From assembly GCF_016881065.1 (NCBI RefSeq), contig NZ_WXYN01000002.1, forward strand, positions 33,665 through 97,664: a stretch of DNA of 64,000 bases, written 5' to 3'. The position numbers and the translations under genes are program-made. Shown here in pieces: positions 9,467 to 18,558 of this stretch (within the stretch, counting starts at the first letter, position 1; each line of letters starts with the position of its first letter). The notes under the pieces were generated by a model. The model was not told the DNA's origin, did not search any database, and was given only the letters and a program-made list of their open reading frames with translations. The DNA comes from Planococcus soli (GTDB taxonomy: Bacteria; Bacillota; Bacilli; Bacillales_A; Planococcaceae).

Positions 9467-9919
9467 TTATTCTTCAGCTTTTTCTCTTCGTACAACTAAT
9501 ACATCACAAGGACTGCTGCTGACAATGTGCTGAGATACACTGCCCAGTAAATAATGCTCAACAGCATTTAAGCCCTGAGCTCCGCATACAATAAGGTCGG
9601 CATCTACCTGTTTTGCGTAATCGCGCGAAATGACCTTATTAGGGGAGCCTGGGACTACAAAGACATTCACTTCTGAAACCCCAGCTGCAGCAGCTTCTTC
9701 TTTATATTTATTAAGCAGCTGGTTGCCATATTCAAATACTTCATCATTCATATCCGGTACACGTTTGGTCATCGCCGTAAAGGAACGGGTATCCACTACA
9801 TAAATCAAATTCAATACGGCATTATCACGTTTTGCTATTTGCACCGACTTTTTTAATGCCCATTCTGCTTCACGTGATCCGTCAACTGCCGTTAAGATGT
9901 GCTTGTACTCCATTGCCAT
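9467..9919 (-). CDS. Universal stress protein (UspA family)
   Basis: A 150-residue single-domain Usp. The nucleotide-binding loop G-x2-G-x9-G-S is complete (GAQGLNAVEHYLLGSVSQ), and the first strand ends in the usual acidic site (ILTAVDGSREAEWAL), so it should be the ATP-binding type. GAGGAGGG precedes the ATG at 9919. Such proteins form dimers and are induced in stress and stationary phase; no sigma-B promoter could be assigned. Confidence 0.92.
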   Translation of the reverse strand: MAMEYKHILTAVDGSREAEWALKKSVQIAKRDNAVLNLIYVVDTRSFTAMTKRVPDMNDEVFEYGNQLLNKYKEEAAAAGVSEVNVFVVPGSPNKVISRDYAKQVDADLIVCGAQGLNAVEHYLLGSVSQHIVSSSPCDVLVVRREKAEE

Positions 9920-10192
9920 GCTAATCCCTCCTCAGATTTTTTATTCTTTTCTTACACTAAATTCTTCAAGGTTTGTGAAAATCCTTTCTTTTACAATTGA
10001 AATTTTTCTTTTATTATTCCATGACGTTAGTAAAATTGGCCGCAAAGCTTAAAGGAACCTTAAAGTGCAAGAGAAGTAAAAAAAGGAGCGAATATAGCCT
10101 TTCCCGCTTAAAAGATGAAACTTCAACTTTGCCGTTTCGTATAAAAGAAAAGTAAGATTCACAGAATATGTAAAATAGAAAGGGGACTCCAT

Positions 10193-10375
10193 ATGTCTAC
10201 AGAAGCTATTGGCCTACTTGCTATAGTTACCAGTGTAATTTGGGTGCTTATGACCAATGAGCTGGCTAAATCTTCAGAGACCAAAAACGGGCGGAAAATA
10301 GCCACTTTAATGACGGCAGGCACTTTGTTTACAATAATACTTACAGTTTCGCTGTTCCAAAGTCTTCTATTATAA
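10193..10375 (+). CDS. Small two-helix membrane protein
   Basis: A 60-residue protein with two predicted membrane helices (residues 4-21 and 37-58) joined by a polar loop (NELAKSSETKNGRK). AAAGGGGA lies before ATG 10193. It sits 31 bases upstream of a GNAT gene with its own ribosome site, so the two may be co-transcribed. Function unknown. Confidence 0.65.
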   Translation: MSTEAIGLLAIVTSVIWVLMTNELAKSSETKNGRKIATLMTAGTLFTIILTVSLFQSLLL

Positions 10376-10406
10376 AAATGCTGGAAAAATAAAAGGAGTA
10401 ATACAT

Positions 10407-10868
10407 ATGACTCAAAATATTGATTTTAGACTGGCGACTCTTGGAGATTTGGATAGCATTGTAGAAATGCTGAACGACGATCTTCTCGGCAGCCAAAGAG
10501 AACGTTATGAGCAACCACTTCCAGATAGCTACCTACAAGCATTTCATGCTATAACAAATGATCCTAATAATGAATTGATAGTGGCTTGTATGGGCGATGA
10601 GATCATTGGTGTTCAACAGATTACGTTCACTCCTTATTTAACTTATCAAGGCGGATGGAGAGCCACGATTGAAGGCGTGAGAACGTCTTCTTTACATCGT
10701 GGAAAAGGCGTAGGAACTCAGCTCATTCAATGGGCAATTTGCCGGGCGAAAGATCGCGGCTGCCATTTGGTTCAACTTACCACAGATAAAAAACGTCTGG
10801 ATGCCTTGCGCTTTTACGAACAACTTGGTTTTGCAGCATCACATGAAGGATTAAAACTAAAGCTGTAG
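10407..10868 (+). CDS. GNAT family N-acetyltransferase
   Basis: A 153-residue acetyltransferase. The acetyl-CoA pyrophosphate loop is HRGKGVGTQLIQWA, followed by the typical late motif (DRGCHLVQLTTDKKRLDALRFYEQLGFAASHEG). The ribosome site AAAAGGAG fits the ATG. The acceptor substrate is unknown. Terminated by the hairpin at 10907. Confidence 0.88.
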   Translation: MTQNIDFRLATLGDLDSIVEMLNDDLLGSQRERYEQPLPDSYLQAFHAITNDPNNELIVACMGDEIIGVQQITFTPYLTYQGGWRATIEGVRTSSLHRGKGVGTQLIQWAICRAKDRGCHLVQLTTDKKRLDALRFYEQLGFAASHEGLKLKL

Positions 10869-10906
10869 CAATTACATAACTATAAATCCAATAATATTTG
10901 AAAAGC

Positions 10907-10946
10907 AGAGAGAAAAGCGTCGCAAAAGTCCAATTTCTCTCTTTTA
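10907..10946 (+). terminator. Intrinsic terminator
   Basis: AGAGAGAAA (10907-10915) pairs with TTTCTCTCT (10934-10942), followed by TTT; it closes the small membrane protein and GNAT unit. Confidence 0.7.
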
Positions 10947-11046
10947 CGACCATAAAAACATTAGTGAAGTAGGCATACACTTGAAGATGATTTCATAGAT
11001 TCGTCTAAAATCAGTTTAGGTAAACGTATCTGTGAATAAAGGGTAG

Positions 11047-11187
11047 GTAGAAGAGATATCTGAAGAGAAGAGGATCCGGTATGGCAACACAGCAGCGATA
11101 AAAGAGCTGCTCGTCTGGCTTTCTGAAGAACTTAAATCCCTGGCTGCTGATCAAATTAGTGAGCTTGAGCAAACTGTCAGTGGATGA
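11047..11187 (+). pseudogene. Possible gene tail without a start
   Basis: A 46-codon open frame with coding-like composition (RIRYGNTAAIKELLVWLSEE and on to ELEQTVSG) bounded upstream by a stop and lacking any ATG, GTG or TTG with a ribosome site. It ends 24 bases before the next GNAT gene. It may be the 3' remnant of a deleted gene; no family recognised, and chance is possible. Confidence 0.3.
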
Positions 11188-11211
11188 AATCTTGCATAGG
11201 ATAGGTGAAAA

Positions 11212-11682
11212 ATGAATCCAAACGAAGCTTCAGAGAGAATACAAATACACAGGATTACAGAGCCTTTTGAAGAGCAGGCTAGAGCGGTAGTTTTAAAAGG
11301 GTTGGAAGAGCGCTTTGGCTTTATCGATCCCAAGTATAATCCAGATTTAAAAAGCATTGTCTTGAGCTATAGCGGACAAAGGGCTGTGTTTTTGGTTGGC
11401 ATCTACAAAGATCGGGTGATTTGCACGGGCGCTGTATCTATGGAAGCCTTAAGCGTTGGAAGAGTCGAACGGATGTCAGTCTTGAAAGAATACAGAAGAA
11501 CCGGTGTCGCCAAAGGGATGATCCATAGTTTGGAGTCGTGGGCGAAAGAAAACGGATATCAACAACTAGTTTTGGAAACTAATAATGACTGGCAAAGCTC
11601 GATTGATTTTTATAAGAACAGAAGGTACAGCATATATTTAAATGATGGCAAATGCAGCCATTTTGTTAAGGAATTGGTTTGA
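11212..11682 (+). CDS. GNAT family N-acetyltransferase
   Basis: A 156-residue acetyltransferase. The acetyl-CoA loop is YRRTGVAKGMIHSLESWA, with the characteristic VERMSV strand before it and the tail NNDWQSSIDFYKNRRYSIY. AGGTG precedes ATG 11212. Substrate unknown. It lies 51 bases before the 282-residue uncharacterised gene and may be co-transcribed. Confidence 0.87.
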   Translation: MNPNEASERIQIHRITEPFEEQARAVVLKGLEERFGFIDPKYNPDLKSIVLSYSGQRAVFLVGIYKDRVICTGAVSMEALSVGRVERMSVLKEYRRTGVAKGMIHSLESWAKENGYQQLVLETNNDWQSSIDFYKNRRYSIYLNDGKCSHFVKELV

Positions 11683-11733
11683 TCTGAGTATATTACTAAT
11701 AAGATATGGGAAAAGAAAATTGGGGGTCAGGCA

Positions 11734-12582
11734 ATGGATTGGTCAAAAGAACAAGAGGAAGCAGAACTTGATTTGAGTTTTCTCCCGCCAACATTGAAGC
11801 AACTGAAAAAGTTCAGCGAGTTATTGGATAAAGAAGGAGTGTCATTTGATGAACACTTTGGTTTGGAATGGACTGACAGCAGAATGGCCTACCATCAGAC
11901 ACCGCTTGATGTGCTGCCATTCATGTCTCCGGGTGTAGATGGGATTCATATTGGTTTGTTAACGGACTTTGGTAAAATCACCGATTTGGAGCAAGCGTTT
12001 GTAGTTTGTATATTACCAATGGAGGATCCAAAAAATGCTGTGCAGCTGCTGGCACGCAATCCGAAAGAATTTGTCGACTACCTTAACAGCGATAAGCACC
12101 TGCTGATGTTATACAATGCACCGATAATTGAGTCGAAGGATCAGTATCAGCGCTTTCTGCAGGAGGCAGAAGAGGAGTTCGAAGCAAACTCTAAGCGAAA
12201 TGAATTGGATTTAAAACTAAGAAGTTTCATGGACTCTAAAGAAATCGTTGATGTTTATGACTATGTAAAGACTGCAGTAACTGCTAAACGGAATGCGCAG
12301 ATTGTATTGCCCACTTTAGATGGCGTTGGAGTAGCGAATTTTGGTAAGACAGGCGGAGCACAAGATACGATTTCTTTTGAACTAACAGAAAAAATAACTC
12401 TTGAAGAAATATACACATATTTTGAACAGGCTTCTGACGATCGCAAACTGGCATTCATACGCGATGCTCAGTTCACCGGAGTAATTTTCGAGGACTTAGA
12501 ACTTAAAGCTTTTCTCGTAAAAGAACTCAAGAAGATGGGATGCGACAAGGAAGCAGAGCGTTTGAAAAGTTATGATTGGTAA
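11734..12582 (+). CDS. Uncharacterised 282-residue protein
   Basis: A soluble acidic protein. The stretch TPLDVLPFMSPGVDGIHIGL near residue 60, then LLTDFG, is a motif I recall from uncharacterised Bacillales proteins, and it faintly recalls the SMI1/KNR4 (SUKH) fold. The C-terminal half carries helical segments (KEIVDVYDYVKTAVTAKRNA). Ribosome site GGGGGTCAG before ATG 11734. Neither a catalytic motif nor a toxin neighbour is visible, so immunity function would be speculation. Confidence 0.65.
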   Translation: MDWSKEQEEAELDLSFLPPTLKQLKKFSELLDKEGVSFDEHFGLEWTDSRMAYHQTPLDVLPFMSPGVDGIHIGLLTDFGKITDLEQAFVVCILPMEDPKNAVQLLARNPKEFVDYLNSDKHLLMLYNAPIIESKDQYQRFLQEAEEEFEANSKRNELDLKLRSFMDSKEIVDVYDYVKTAVTAKRNAQIVLPTLDGVGVANFGKTGGAQDTISFELTEKITLEEIYTYFEQASDDRKLAFIRDAQFTGVIFEDLELKAFLVKELKKMGCDKEAERLKSYDW

Positions 12583-12647
12583 AATAAAACTCTACAAGAA
12601 AATTACCTTGGATTAAAGCATTCACTACTCAAAGGGGGAACTCTCTA

Positions 12648-13403
12648 GTGTCTGAACAACAAAAGCGCATAGCAATTGTAACAGGTGTAGGCCATCCACA
12701 AGGCATCGGTGCTGCAGTCTGTCGAAAGCTGGCTTCACAAGGTGTAGATATATTCTTCACTCACTGGGAATCAAGTTTTGATTTCCCTTCGAAGTTCCAA
12801 TTAGAACTAGTCAATATGGGTGTGCAGTGTGAATTTATAGAAGTAGATTTGTCTGAAAGAGATGCTTACAAAGTCGTGTTGTCAGCAGTGATTGAAAAAA
12901 TTGGACAGCCTAACATCTTGATTAACAACGCAGCCCATTCAACAGATTCAGATTACATGGAACTTACGGAAAAAATATTGGATGACCATTATTACGTGAA
13001 CGTCAGAACGACTTGCCTTCTTTGTACAGAATTTGCCCGGCAGTTCCAAAAAAGCGAAAGCAAGAACGGCAGAATCGTCAACTTAATATCTGGACAAGGC
13101 TTGGGACCAATGCCCGGAGAATTAGCCTATGTGGCAACTAAAGGAGCCATCTCAGCCTTTTCAGTTTCGCTGTCTTCAGATCTTGCCAGACTGGGCATTA
13201 CAGTCAATGCAGTTAATCCTGGGCCGACCGATACCACTTGGATGACAGATGACATTCGACAGCATTTGCTTCCCCAGTTTCCAGCTGGAAGGATTGGACA
13301 ACCTGAGGATGCGGCGAACATTATCGCCTTTCTGGCCAGCGAAGAAGCACAATGGATTACCGGACAGATTATCAATTCAGAGGGTGGTTTTCATAGAGGC
13401 TAA
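12648..13403 (+). CDS. Short-chain dehydrogenase/reductase (SDR)
   Basis: A 251-residue classical SDR starting at GTG 12648 after AAAGGGGG. It shows the cofactor loop VTGVGHPQGIGAAVC (TGxxxGxG variant), the NNAAH motif, catalytic Ser in NLISGQG, and YxxxK in YVATK; PGPTDTTW and the C-terminal SEEAQWITGQIINSEGG are typical. It would oxidise or reduce an alcohol/ketone with NAD(P)(H). The insertion of HPQ in the glycine loop is seen in 3-oxoacyl-reductase-like SDRs of resistance clusters. Substrate unknown. Confidence 0.9.
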   Translation: MSEQQKRIAIVTGVGHPQGIGAAVCRKLASQGVDIFFTHWESSFDFPSKFQLELVNMGVQCEFIEVDLSERDAYKVVLSAVIEKIGQPNILINNAAHSTDSDYMELTEKILDDHYYVNVRTTCLLCTEFARQFQKSESKNGRIVNLISGQGLGPMPGELAYVATKGAISAFSVSLSSDLARLGITVNAVNPGPTDTTWMTDDIRQHLLPQFPAGRIGQPEDAANIIAFLASEEAQWITGQIINSEGGFHRG

Positions 13404-13538
13404 ATAAAGTAGGGAAGTGACAGTAATATAAGTCTTTTACTGCACAATAAAATAATATTTGAAATAATAAACACAACCATTAAATTAAATTTCACTAAAT
13501 ATTGTAGAAGTACTAACAAGAGAAAAGAGGGCAAAAGC

Positions 13539-13982
13539 ATGTACATAGAAAATGTTACACTGGACACAGTCGACAAGGTTGTTCCTTTATTTGATGGATA
13601 TAGACAGTTTTATGGCCAACAAGAGAATAAGCAAGCTGCACAACAGTTTTTAGAAGATCGCATTTCAAAAGGAGAGTCGATTATTTTTATCGCTTTTGTG
13701 GAAGGCGAGGCAGCTGGCTTTGTCCAATTGTATCCGATATTTTCGTCGGTCTCTTTGAAGAGAGCTTATATCCTGAATGATTTATATGTTGATCCACGCT
13801 TTCGCAAGCAAGGTGCAGGCAAACAGTTAATGGAGAAAAGTTTTGAATACTGCGAAGAGAATGATGCTCGATTTGTGGCACTTGAAACAGCAAAAGACAA
13901 TGTCCAGGCCCAAAAGCTTTATGAACAAATGGGCATGACTCAAGAAGAGATGCTTCATTACTCAAAAGTTTGGGAGAAGTAA
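13539..13982 (+). CDS. GNAT family N-acetyltransferase
   Basis: A 147-residue acetyltransferase with the strand ILNDLYVDPRFRKQGAGKQL containing the acetyl-CoA loop (RKQGAG) and the closing motif TAKDNVQAQKLYEQMGM. The N-terminus lines up with single-domain GNATs (ENVTLDTVDKVVPLF). AGAGGGC before the ATG at 13539 acts as ribosome site. Substrate unknown; single-gene unit in a GNAT-rich stretch. Confidence 0.87.
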   Translation: MYIENVTLDTVDKVVPLFDGYRQFYGQQENKQAAQQFLEDRISKGESIIFIAFVEGEAAGFVQLYPIFSSVSLKRAYILNDLYVDPRFRKQGAGKQLMEKSFEYCEENDARFVALETAKDNVQAQKLYEQMGMTQEEMLHYSKVWEK

Positions 13983-14020
13983 GGCCAGATAAATCTAGAC
14001 ATAACCTTTACTTATCAATA

Positions 14021-14049
14021 TTGACTTATTCTATTATTTAGATTAATCT
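14021..14049 (+). promoter_or_regulatory. Promoter for the proS T-box transcript
   Basis: TTGACT (14021-14026) and TAATCT (14044-14049) are spaced 17 bp, matching a vegetative sigma-A promoter. It lies just upstream of the T-box stem I at about 14088. Confidence 0.55.
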
Positions 14050-14087
14050 GTATAAAATACAAATAGCAATCCATTCGCACGTTTAAG

Positions 14088-14290
14088 GAATAGTAAACAA
14101 GCTGTATTTTTTCAGAGAGGATATCAAAAGCTGCGAGATATCCAAAGTACATTTGTTGAACCTGCCTTTCATATTCTGTATTGAAAAATACAGCGGTTGA
14201 TGCCGTTAGCCATTTCGAGAGTAAAGCTTTGCTTTAAATAAGGGTGGTACCGCCTCCAGAGGTCCCTTAGTTTAAAGTGGGGCTTTTTTG
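14088..14290 (+). promoter_or_regulatory. T-box leader (proline, CCT specifier) with terminator
   Basis: The invariant T-box sequence AGGGTGGTACCGC is at 14241-14253. Stem I can be drawn: AGTA (14092-14095) then AACAA..TGTA pair with TACA..TTGTT, enclosing a GGATATC/GATATCC hairpin (14119-14143). The S-turn GAA (14158-14160) opposite AGTA is followed directly by CCT (14161-14163), a proline codon, matching the downstream enzyme. The terminator stem AGGTCCC...GGGGCTT then T6 ends at 14289. Uncharged tRNA-Pro should stabilise the antiterminator and allow proS transcription. Confidence 0.93.
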
Positions 14291-14322
14291 TGTTTCAAAA
14301 TATTTTTAAAAGGAGAATGGAC

Positions 14323-15753
14323 ATGGCCAAACAATTAGTTGAACAGATCACCAATATGGATGAAGACTTTGCGCAGTGGTACACGGATGTTGTCACCAAA
14401 GCAGAACTGATTGACTACTCAAGCGTTCGAGGCTCCATGATCATTCGCCCTTATGGCTATGCGATCTGGGAAAACATCAAAGCATCGCTCGACCAGGAAA
14501 TCAAAGACACGGGACATGAAAATGTCTACATGCCACTGCTCATACCAGAAAGCCTGCTTCAAAAGGAAAAGGATCACATCAAAGGATTTGCGCCTGAAGT
14601 GGCGTGGGTTACACATGGCGGAGACGAGAAGCTGGCCGAACGCTTGTGCATTCGGCCAACATCAGAAGTTTTGTTTGCCGAACATTATAAAAACATCATC
14701 CATTCCTATCGTGATTTGCCGAAGCTGTATAACCAGTGGTCAAATGTCGTCCGCTGGGAAAAAACGACACGGCCGTTTTTGCGCACGCTCGAATTTTTGT
14801 GGCAGGAAGGACATACTTGCCATGAAACAGAAGACGAGGCTCAGAAAGAAACGCTCAAGATGCTCGACGTATATGCCGATATTTGTGAGCGGGTACTGGC
14901 AATTCCAGTGGTAAAAGGAAAGAAAACGGAAAAAGAAAAGTTTGCGGGAGCAAAGTCTACCTACACGATTGAAAGTTTGATGCACGACGGAAAAGCGCTT
15001 CAATCCGGAACTTCCCACAACTTCGGCACCGGATTTGCGGAGACATTTGGAATCGAGTTTTTAAACAGGGAAGGCAAGCTGGAGCCGGTTCAACAAACTT
15101 CATGGGGATTCACCACAAGAATAATTGGTGCGATGATTATGGTCCATGGCGACGACAAAGGATTGGTGCTGCCGCCTGCTATAGCACCGATCCAAGTGCT
15201 GATTGTTCCAATCGCGCAGCATAAGGAAGGGGTACTTGATGCAGCCTACGAAGTTCACCATTCGCTCCAAACCTCTTTGCGGGTTAGCATAGATGCGAGC
15301 GATAAAAAACCAGGGTGGAAATTCAATGAATCCGAAATGAAAGGAATTCCAATCCGCTTGGAAATCGGTCCGAAAGATATTGAAAACGAGAAAGTGGTTT
15401 TGGTCCGAAGAGATACCGGAGAGAAGATTGATGTAAAGAATCATGAGATCGAAACAGCAATTGAACGGCTGCTCCAAAAGATTCAAAGCTCGTTATACGA
15501 AAAAGCATTGGAACACCGGTTGACTAAAACAACAGTTGCTGTGAATATGGATGAGTTTAAAGACAATTTAATCCAGGTTGGGGGGTTTATCAAAGCGATG
15601 TGGTGCGGCGATCAAGCATGCGAAGACCAAATAAAAGACCAAACGCAGGCGACTTCACGCTGCATTCCATTTGAGGAAAAAGGCATTTCTGTAACTTGTG
15701 TGTATTGCGGAAGAGCTGCGAAAGAATTGGTTTATTGGGCAAAAGCATACTAG
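14323..15753 (+). CDS. proS: Prolyl-tRNA synthetase, archaeal/eukaryote-like type
   Basis: A 476-residue class II synthetase that charges tRNA-Pro. The ATG at 14323 after AAAAGGAG is used rather than the in-frame GTG at 14290, which lies in the leader. Motif 2 is [16 protein letters not shown]; the protein lacks the bacterial insertion domain and has the C-terminal cysteine-rich zinc domain (WCGDQAC, then VTCVYCGRA) ending in ...YWAKAY with a terminal Tyr, as in the archaeal-type ProRS. Bacillales often carry this in addition to, or instead of, the bacterial form. Controlled by the T-box upstream. Confidence 0.95.
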   Translation: MAKQLVEQITNMDEDFAQWYTDVVTKAELIDYSSVRGSMIIRPYGYAIWENIKASLDQEIKDTGHENVYMPLLIPESLLQKEKDHIKGFAPEVAWVTHGGDEKLAERLCIRPTSEVLFAEHYKNIIHSYRDLPKLYNQWSNVVRWEKTTRPFLRTLEFLWQEGHTCHETEDEAQKETLKMLDVYADICERVLAIPVVKGKKTEKEKFAGAKSTYTIESLMHDGKALQSGTSHNFGTGFAETFGIEFLNREGKLEPVQQTSWGFTTRIIGAMIMVHGDDKGLVLPPAIAPIQVLIVPIAQHKEGVLDAAYEVHHSLQTSLRVSIDASDKKPGWKFNESEMKGIPIRLEIGPKDIENEKVVLVRRDTGEKIDVKNHEIETAIERLLQKIQSSLYEKALEHRLTKTTVAVNMDEFKDNLIQVGGFIKAMWCGDQACEDQIKDQTQATSRCIPFEEKGISVTCVYCGRAAKELVYWAKAY

Positions 15754-15779
15754 AGCTCTATGTTCTAAGTGGCAAAAGG

Positions 15780-15812
15780 GAAGAACTTCTTAATGAAGTT
15801 TCTTCTTTTTTA
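15780..15812 (+). terminator. Intrinsic terminator after proS
   Basis: GAAGAACTTC (15780-15789) pairs with GAAGTTTCTTC (15795-15805), one bulged base, then a T6 tract. Confidence 0.8.
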
Positions 15813-15934
15813 ATTTGGACAAGGATAGAAGTGAAACTCTGAAGAAAAACACCTGGAACAATTTCCAAAAAATGAAACTATCCTATTGTGCTTTTCGTAT
15901 AAATAGCTAACTTAAATGGATAAAGAGGTGGGAA

Positions 15935-16222
15935 ATGGAATCTCCTTCACATGCAAAAGCAGATCTAAGCAAACAGATTAGCTTAAGAAAAGTCATGAAT
16001 TGGTATGGTGTCCTTTTGTTTTTGGGATTGCTGATTTCTATCCATGCTCATGAAATTAAAGATGTCAGCGGATTTCTGCTTTTCATTCTCATAAGCAGTG
16101 TGCTTTACTTTCTGATGTTGAATCTTTACTTTGAAAATGAACCAGGAAGAAAAATAGTTTTTATCATGTTGTGTTTTATTGCTTTGTTCAGCCTGTTTAT
16201 GGTGTTCTATACAGCAACTTAA
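15935..16222 (+). CDS. Small membrane protein
   Basis: A 95-residue protein with three predicted helices (about residues 27-40, 46-65 and 72-94) after a polar N-terminus. AAAGAGGTGGG precedes ATG 15935. Its stop is only 22 bases before the start of the HEAT-repeat gene, so these and the following phosphatase and GNAT genes may form one transcript. No family recognised. Confidence 0.65.
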   Translation: MESPSHAKADLSKQISLRKVMNWYGVLLFLGLLISIHAHEIKDVSGFLLFILISSVLYFLMLNLYFENEPGRKIVFIMLCFIALFSLFMVFYTAT

Positions 16223-16244
16223 AAAGGAGTTGATCATTTCAATC

Positions 16245-16973
16245 ATGATACTCGAGCAACAATTATTGGCAATCCAACAATTGTTGGAACGCGGCGGACC
16301 AGACTCCTTTCATGGAATAGCGGAATATTTAAAAGAAGATAACCGAGAGGTCCGAATAACAGCTATCGCAGCATTGGGAGAACTTCCTGCCAATCCGATG
16401 ATCAAATCCGTACTCCTGCTATTGACTGAAGATCCGGACGAAGAAGTCCGTTATTTGGCACTTGAATCATTATGGGGATATACAGGAGAAGGTGTTTTCA
16501 ATGCTCATATCAGGCGGCTGAAAGACTCAGACGAACTGGTGCGAATGTCAGCGGTAGAAGGCTTAGGTGAGCTGAAGGATGCTAGAGCGGAAAAATATCT
16601 TGTTAGATCCTTACGCGATGAGGAAGAAATTATCCGGAGAGATGCTGCAGCAGGACTTGGTAAAATTGGAGCCGCAACTGCCATTCTTGTACTTCAAAAA
16701 CAGCTCCAACAGGAAAAGAGCAGTTTAGCCAAAGTGGGGATCTATACCGGTTTGTATCTGTTGGGTTCTCAAATTCATTTGCAATCACTCTTGAACTTAT
16801 TGAGCGATCCGTCTTATCTAGTAAGATGCGCTGTTGCAAACACGGTCGTCACTATAGCTGACCAAGAGAATGAAAAAGTGATCAAAAAGGCTCTTAAAGC
16901 GGCATTGCGGAGAGAGTTCACGATTGCCGGCCAATCTACCCTGCAAGAAGTATTGGATGAACTAAACTCATAG
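16245..16973 (+). CDS. HEAT-repeat protein
   Basis: A 242-residue alpha-solenoid of about six to seven HEAT/PBS-lyase repeats, seen as repeated cores such as NREVRITAIAALGEL, DEEVRYLALESLWGY, DELVRMSAVEGLGEL and EEIIRRDAAAGLGKI at about 31-residue spacing. Such repeats bind other proteins or act as lyase scaffolds. The ribosome site AAGGAG (16224-16229) is 15 bases before ATG 16245, longer than usual; ATT 16236 or TTG 16230 could be used instead. It lies 15 bases before the phosphatase gene, implying coupling. Confidence 0.85.
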   Translation: MILEQQLLAIQQLLERGGPDSFHGIAEYLKEDNREVRITAIAALGELPANPMIKSVLLLLTEDPDEEVRYLALESLWGYTGEGVFNAHIRRLKDSDELVRMSAVEGLGELKDARAEKYLVRSLRDEEEIIRRDAAAGLGKIGAATAILVLQKQLQQEKSSLAKVGIYTGLYLLGSQIHLQSLLNLLSDPSYLVRCAVANTVVTIADQENEKVIKKALKAALRREFTIAGQSTLQEVLDELNS

Positions 16974-16988
16974 ACAGGAGGTGGGAAT

Positions 16989-17567
16989 TTGGAAATGATT
17001 TTTATTCGCCATGGCCAAGGCGAGCATACAGTGAATTTGCCTGACAGTCTTCATTTGACCAATCCTTCATTGACTCTCAAAGGAATCAGCCAAACTGAGA
17101 AATTAAGAACTTCACTCCCGTTAAACGCTAAAGATGTGTTAATCGTTAGCCCAACTTTAAGAACCCTTCAAACGGCATCGATATGGAGCGCGGGTATTGC
17201 ATGCCAAAAAATCATCCATCCACTGGCAGGTCCACGAATATTTCCTGCCCGGTCGAATGCTGCAACTTTGCCCTGTGACAGGCTGCTTGATTTAGACAGG
17301 CTTCAAAGTGAGTTTCAAAATTTCACTTTTGCGCCAGACATGTCTTCCTGCTTTTGGCCAGAAGGCATTAACACGCTGTCGGAAGATGGATTTTCCCAGT
17401 TGGCTGAAAAGTTTATCGGGTTTTGCCGAAGTTTTGAATGCCGCAAAGTATATATCGTTACACATGATGGGACCATTACATCATACCGCCAAAAGATTTT
17501 AAATCAAAAACTCACGAGAGAAGATTTTCTTGGTGAAACAGAATGGATTCAACTGGTGGTTGATTAA
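16989..17567 (+). CDS. Histidine phosphatase superfamily protein
   Basis: A 192-residue phosphoglycerate-mutase-like protein starting at TTG 16989 after ACAGGAGGTGGG. The RHG motif with the phosphorylated His is at the N-terminus (IFIRHGQGEH). The second catalytic His is in IVTHDGTITSYRQ. The core between (SPTLRTLQTA) holds the second Arg. These enzymes remove phosphate from small molecules or proteins; the substrate is unknown. It runs close to the preceding HEAT gene and the following GNAT gene (25-base gap). Confidence 0.88.
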   Translation: MEMIFIRHGQGEHTVNLPDSLHLTNPSLTLKGISQTEKLRTSLPLNAKDVLIVSPTLRTLQTASIWSAGIACQKIIHPLAGPRIFPARSNAATLPCDRLLDLDRLQSEFQNFTFAPDMSSCFWPEGINTLSEDGFSQLAEKFIGFCRSFECRKVYIVTHDGTITSYRQKILNQKLTREDFLGETEWIQLVVD

Positions 17568-17592
17568 ACTATTAATACTCAGGGAGGAACAA

Positions 17593-18147
17593 ATGGACAA
17601 ACCAAATGCATTTCCCACAATTGAATCCAAGAGATTAATATTAAGGCAAGCAACTGAAGAAGATGCAGAAAATGTATTAGCTTATTTATCCAATGAAAAA
17701 GTTACCAGGCATATGGGAATTGAACCCTTCGAATCACGGCAAGATGCGATCGATGAAATTTCATGGTACAGATCGATTTTTGAAAAAAATACAGGAATCA
17801 GATGGGGAATTACACTAAAAGGCCAAGATAAAGTTATTGGCAGTTGTGGATTTTTGAATTTAAAGGCTCAGCATCACCGTTCGGAAATTGGGTTTGAATT
17901 GAGTGAAGAATACTGGGGTATAGGGATTGCAAGTGAAGCATTCCAAGCAGTTATAGCATATGGGTTTGAAACCATGAACTTGCAGCGGATCGAAGCCTTA
18001 GTGGAACCAGCCAACATATCCTCGCAGAAACTGGTCGAAAAACAGGTGTTCCAGAAAGAAGGTCTTCTAAGAAGTTATGAATTTACGGCTGGAAAGTATG
18101 ATGATTTGTATATGTATTCCTTGTTGAAACAAGAGTTTAGCAGTTAG
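17593..18147 (+). CDS. GNAT acetyltransferase, RimJ/RimL type
   Basis: A 184-residue acetyltransferase. ATG 17593 after AGGGAGGAAC is used; an upstream in-frame ATG at 17530 lies inside the previous gene. The N-terminus (TIESKRLILRQATEEDAENV) and loop YWGIGIASEAFQAVIAYGFE are typical of the Acetyltransf_3 group that modifies protein N-termini or small amines. Ends in LYMYSLLKQEF. Substrate unknown. Confidence 0.88.
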   Translation: MDKPNAFPTIESKRLILRQATEEDAENVLAYLSNEKVTRHMGIEPFESRQDAIDEISWYRSIFEKNTGIRWGITLKGQDKVIGSCGFLNLKAQHHRSEIGFELSEEYWGIGIASEAFQAVIAYGFETMNLQRIEALVEPANISSQKLVEKQVFQKEGLLRSYEFTAGKYDDLYMYSLLKQEFSS

Positions 18148-18247
18148 AAAAGTTTTAGAAGAATGTGTTGCTATTATACGTTGAAACGTACGATCATTTT
18201 TTAATGTGATTTAGATTAGTATAAAACACTTTCAAAAACAAATCATG

Positions 18248-18439
18248 TTAATTTTCTTTAGCGGGAGATTTTTTGTAAAACTTGTCTGTAAGGATGATAT
18301 AAAAGAGTGTAATAACCGTAAATTGTGCAATATTGCTAAACCACTCAAACGAACCTTGATTTTTATAATCGAAACCCACTAAAGTAATAAGCAAAACTGG
18401 AAATAAAACTACGTAAAAATAAGGTCGATTAAGTTTCAT
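18248..18439 (-). CDS. Small membrane protein
   Basis: A 63-residue protein with two membrane helices (about residues 7-22 and 34-53) and a basic tail (DKFYKKSPAKEN). ATG 18439 follows GAGGGGGAGC; the in-frame TTG at 18454 is part of that ribosome-site region and is rejected. Function unknown. Confidence 0.65.
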   Translation of the reverse strand: MKLNRPYFYVVLFPVLLITLVGFDYKNQGSFEWFSNIAQFTVITLFYIILTDKFYKKSPAKEN

Positions 18440-18558
18440 CTTGCTCCCCCTCAAAAACTAGTTTTTTGTAGTTACAGCTCTTATTATATCGATTGGTTTC
18501 GAGTAAGGTTTCATGTTGGATTGAAATAATTTACAAATCCAGTCGGTCAATTACACTT

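Noticed and set aside
10777-10980. 67-residue minus-strand open frame with hydrophobic sequence
   Set aside because: It overlaps the end of a GNAT gene and its terminator in antisense and has no ribosome site.
14290-14322. Upstream GTG start for proS
   Set aside because: It falls directly after the T-box terminator without a ribosome site; ATG 14323 has AAAAGGAG.
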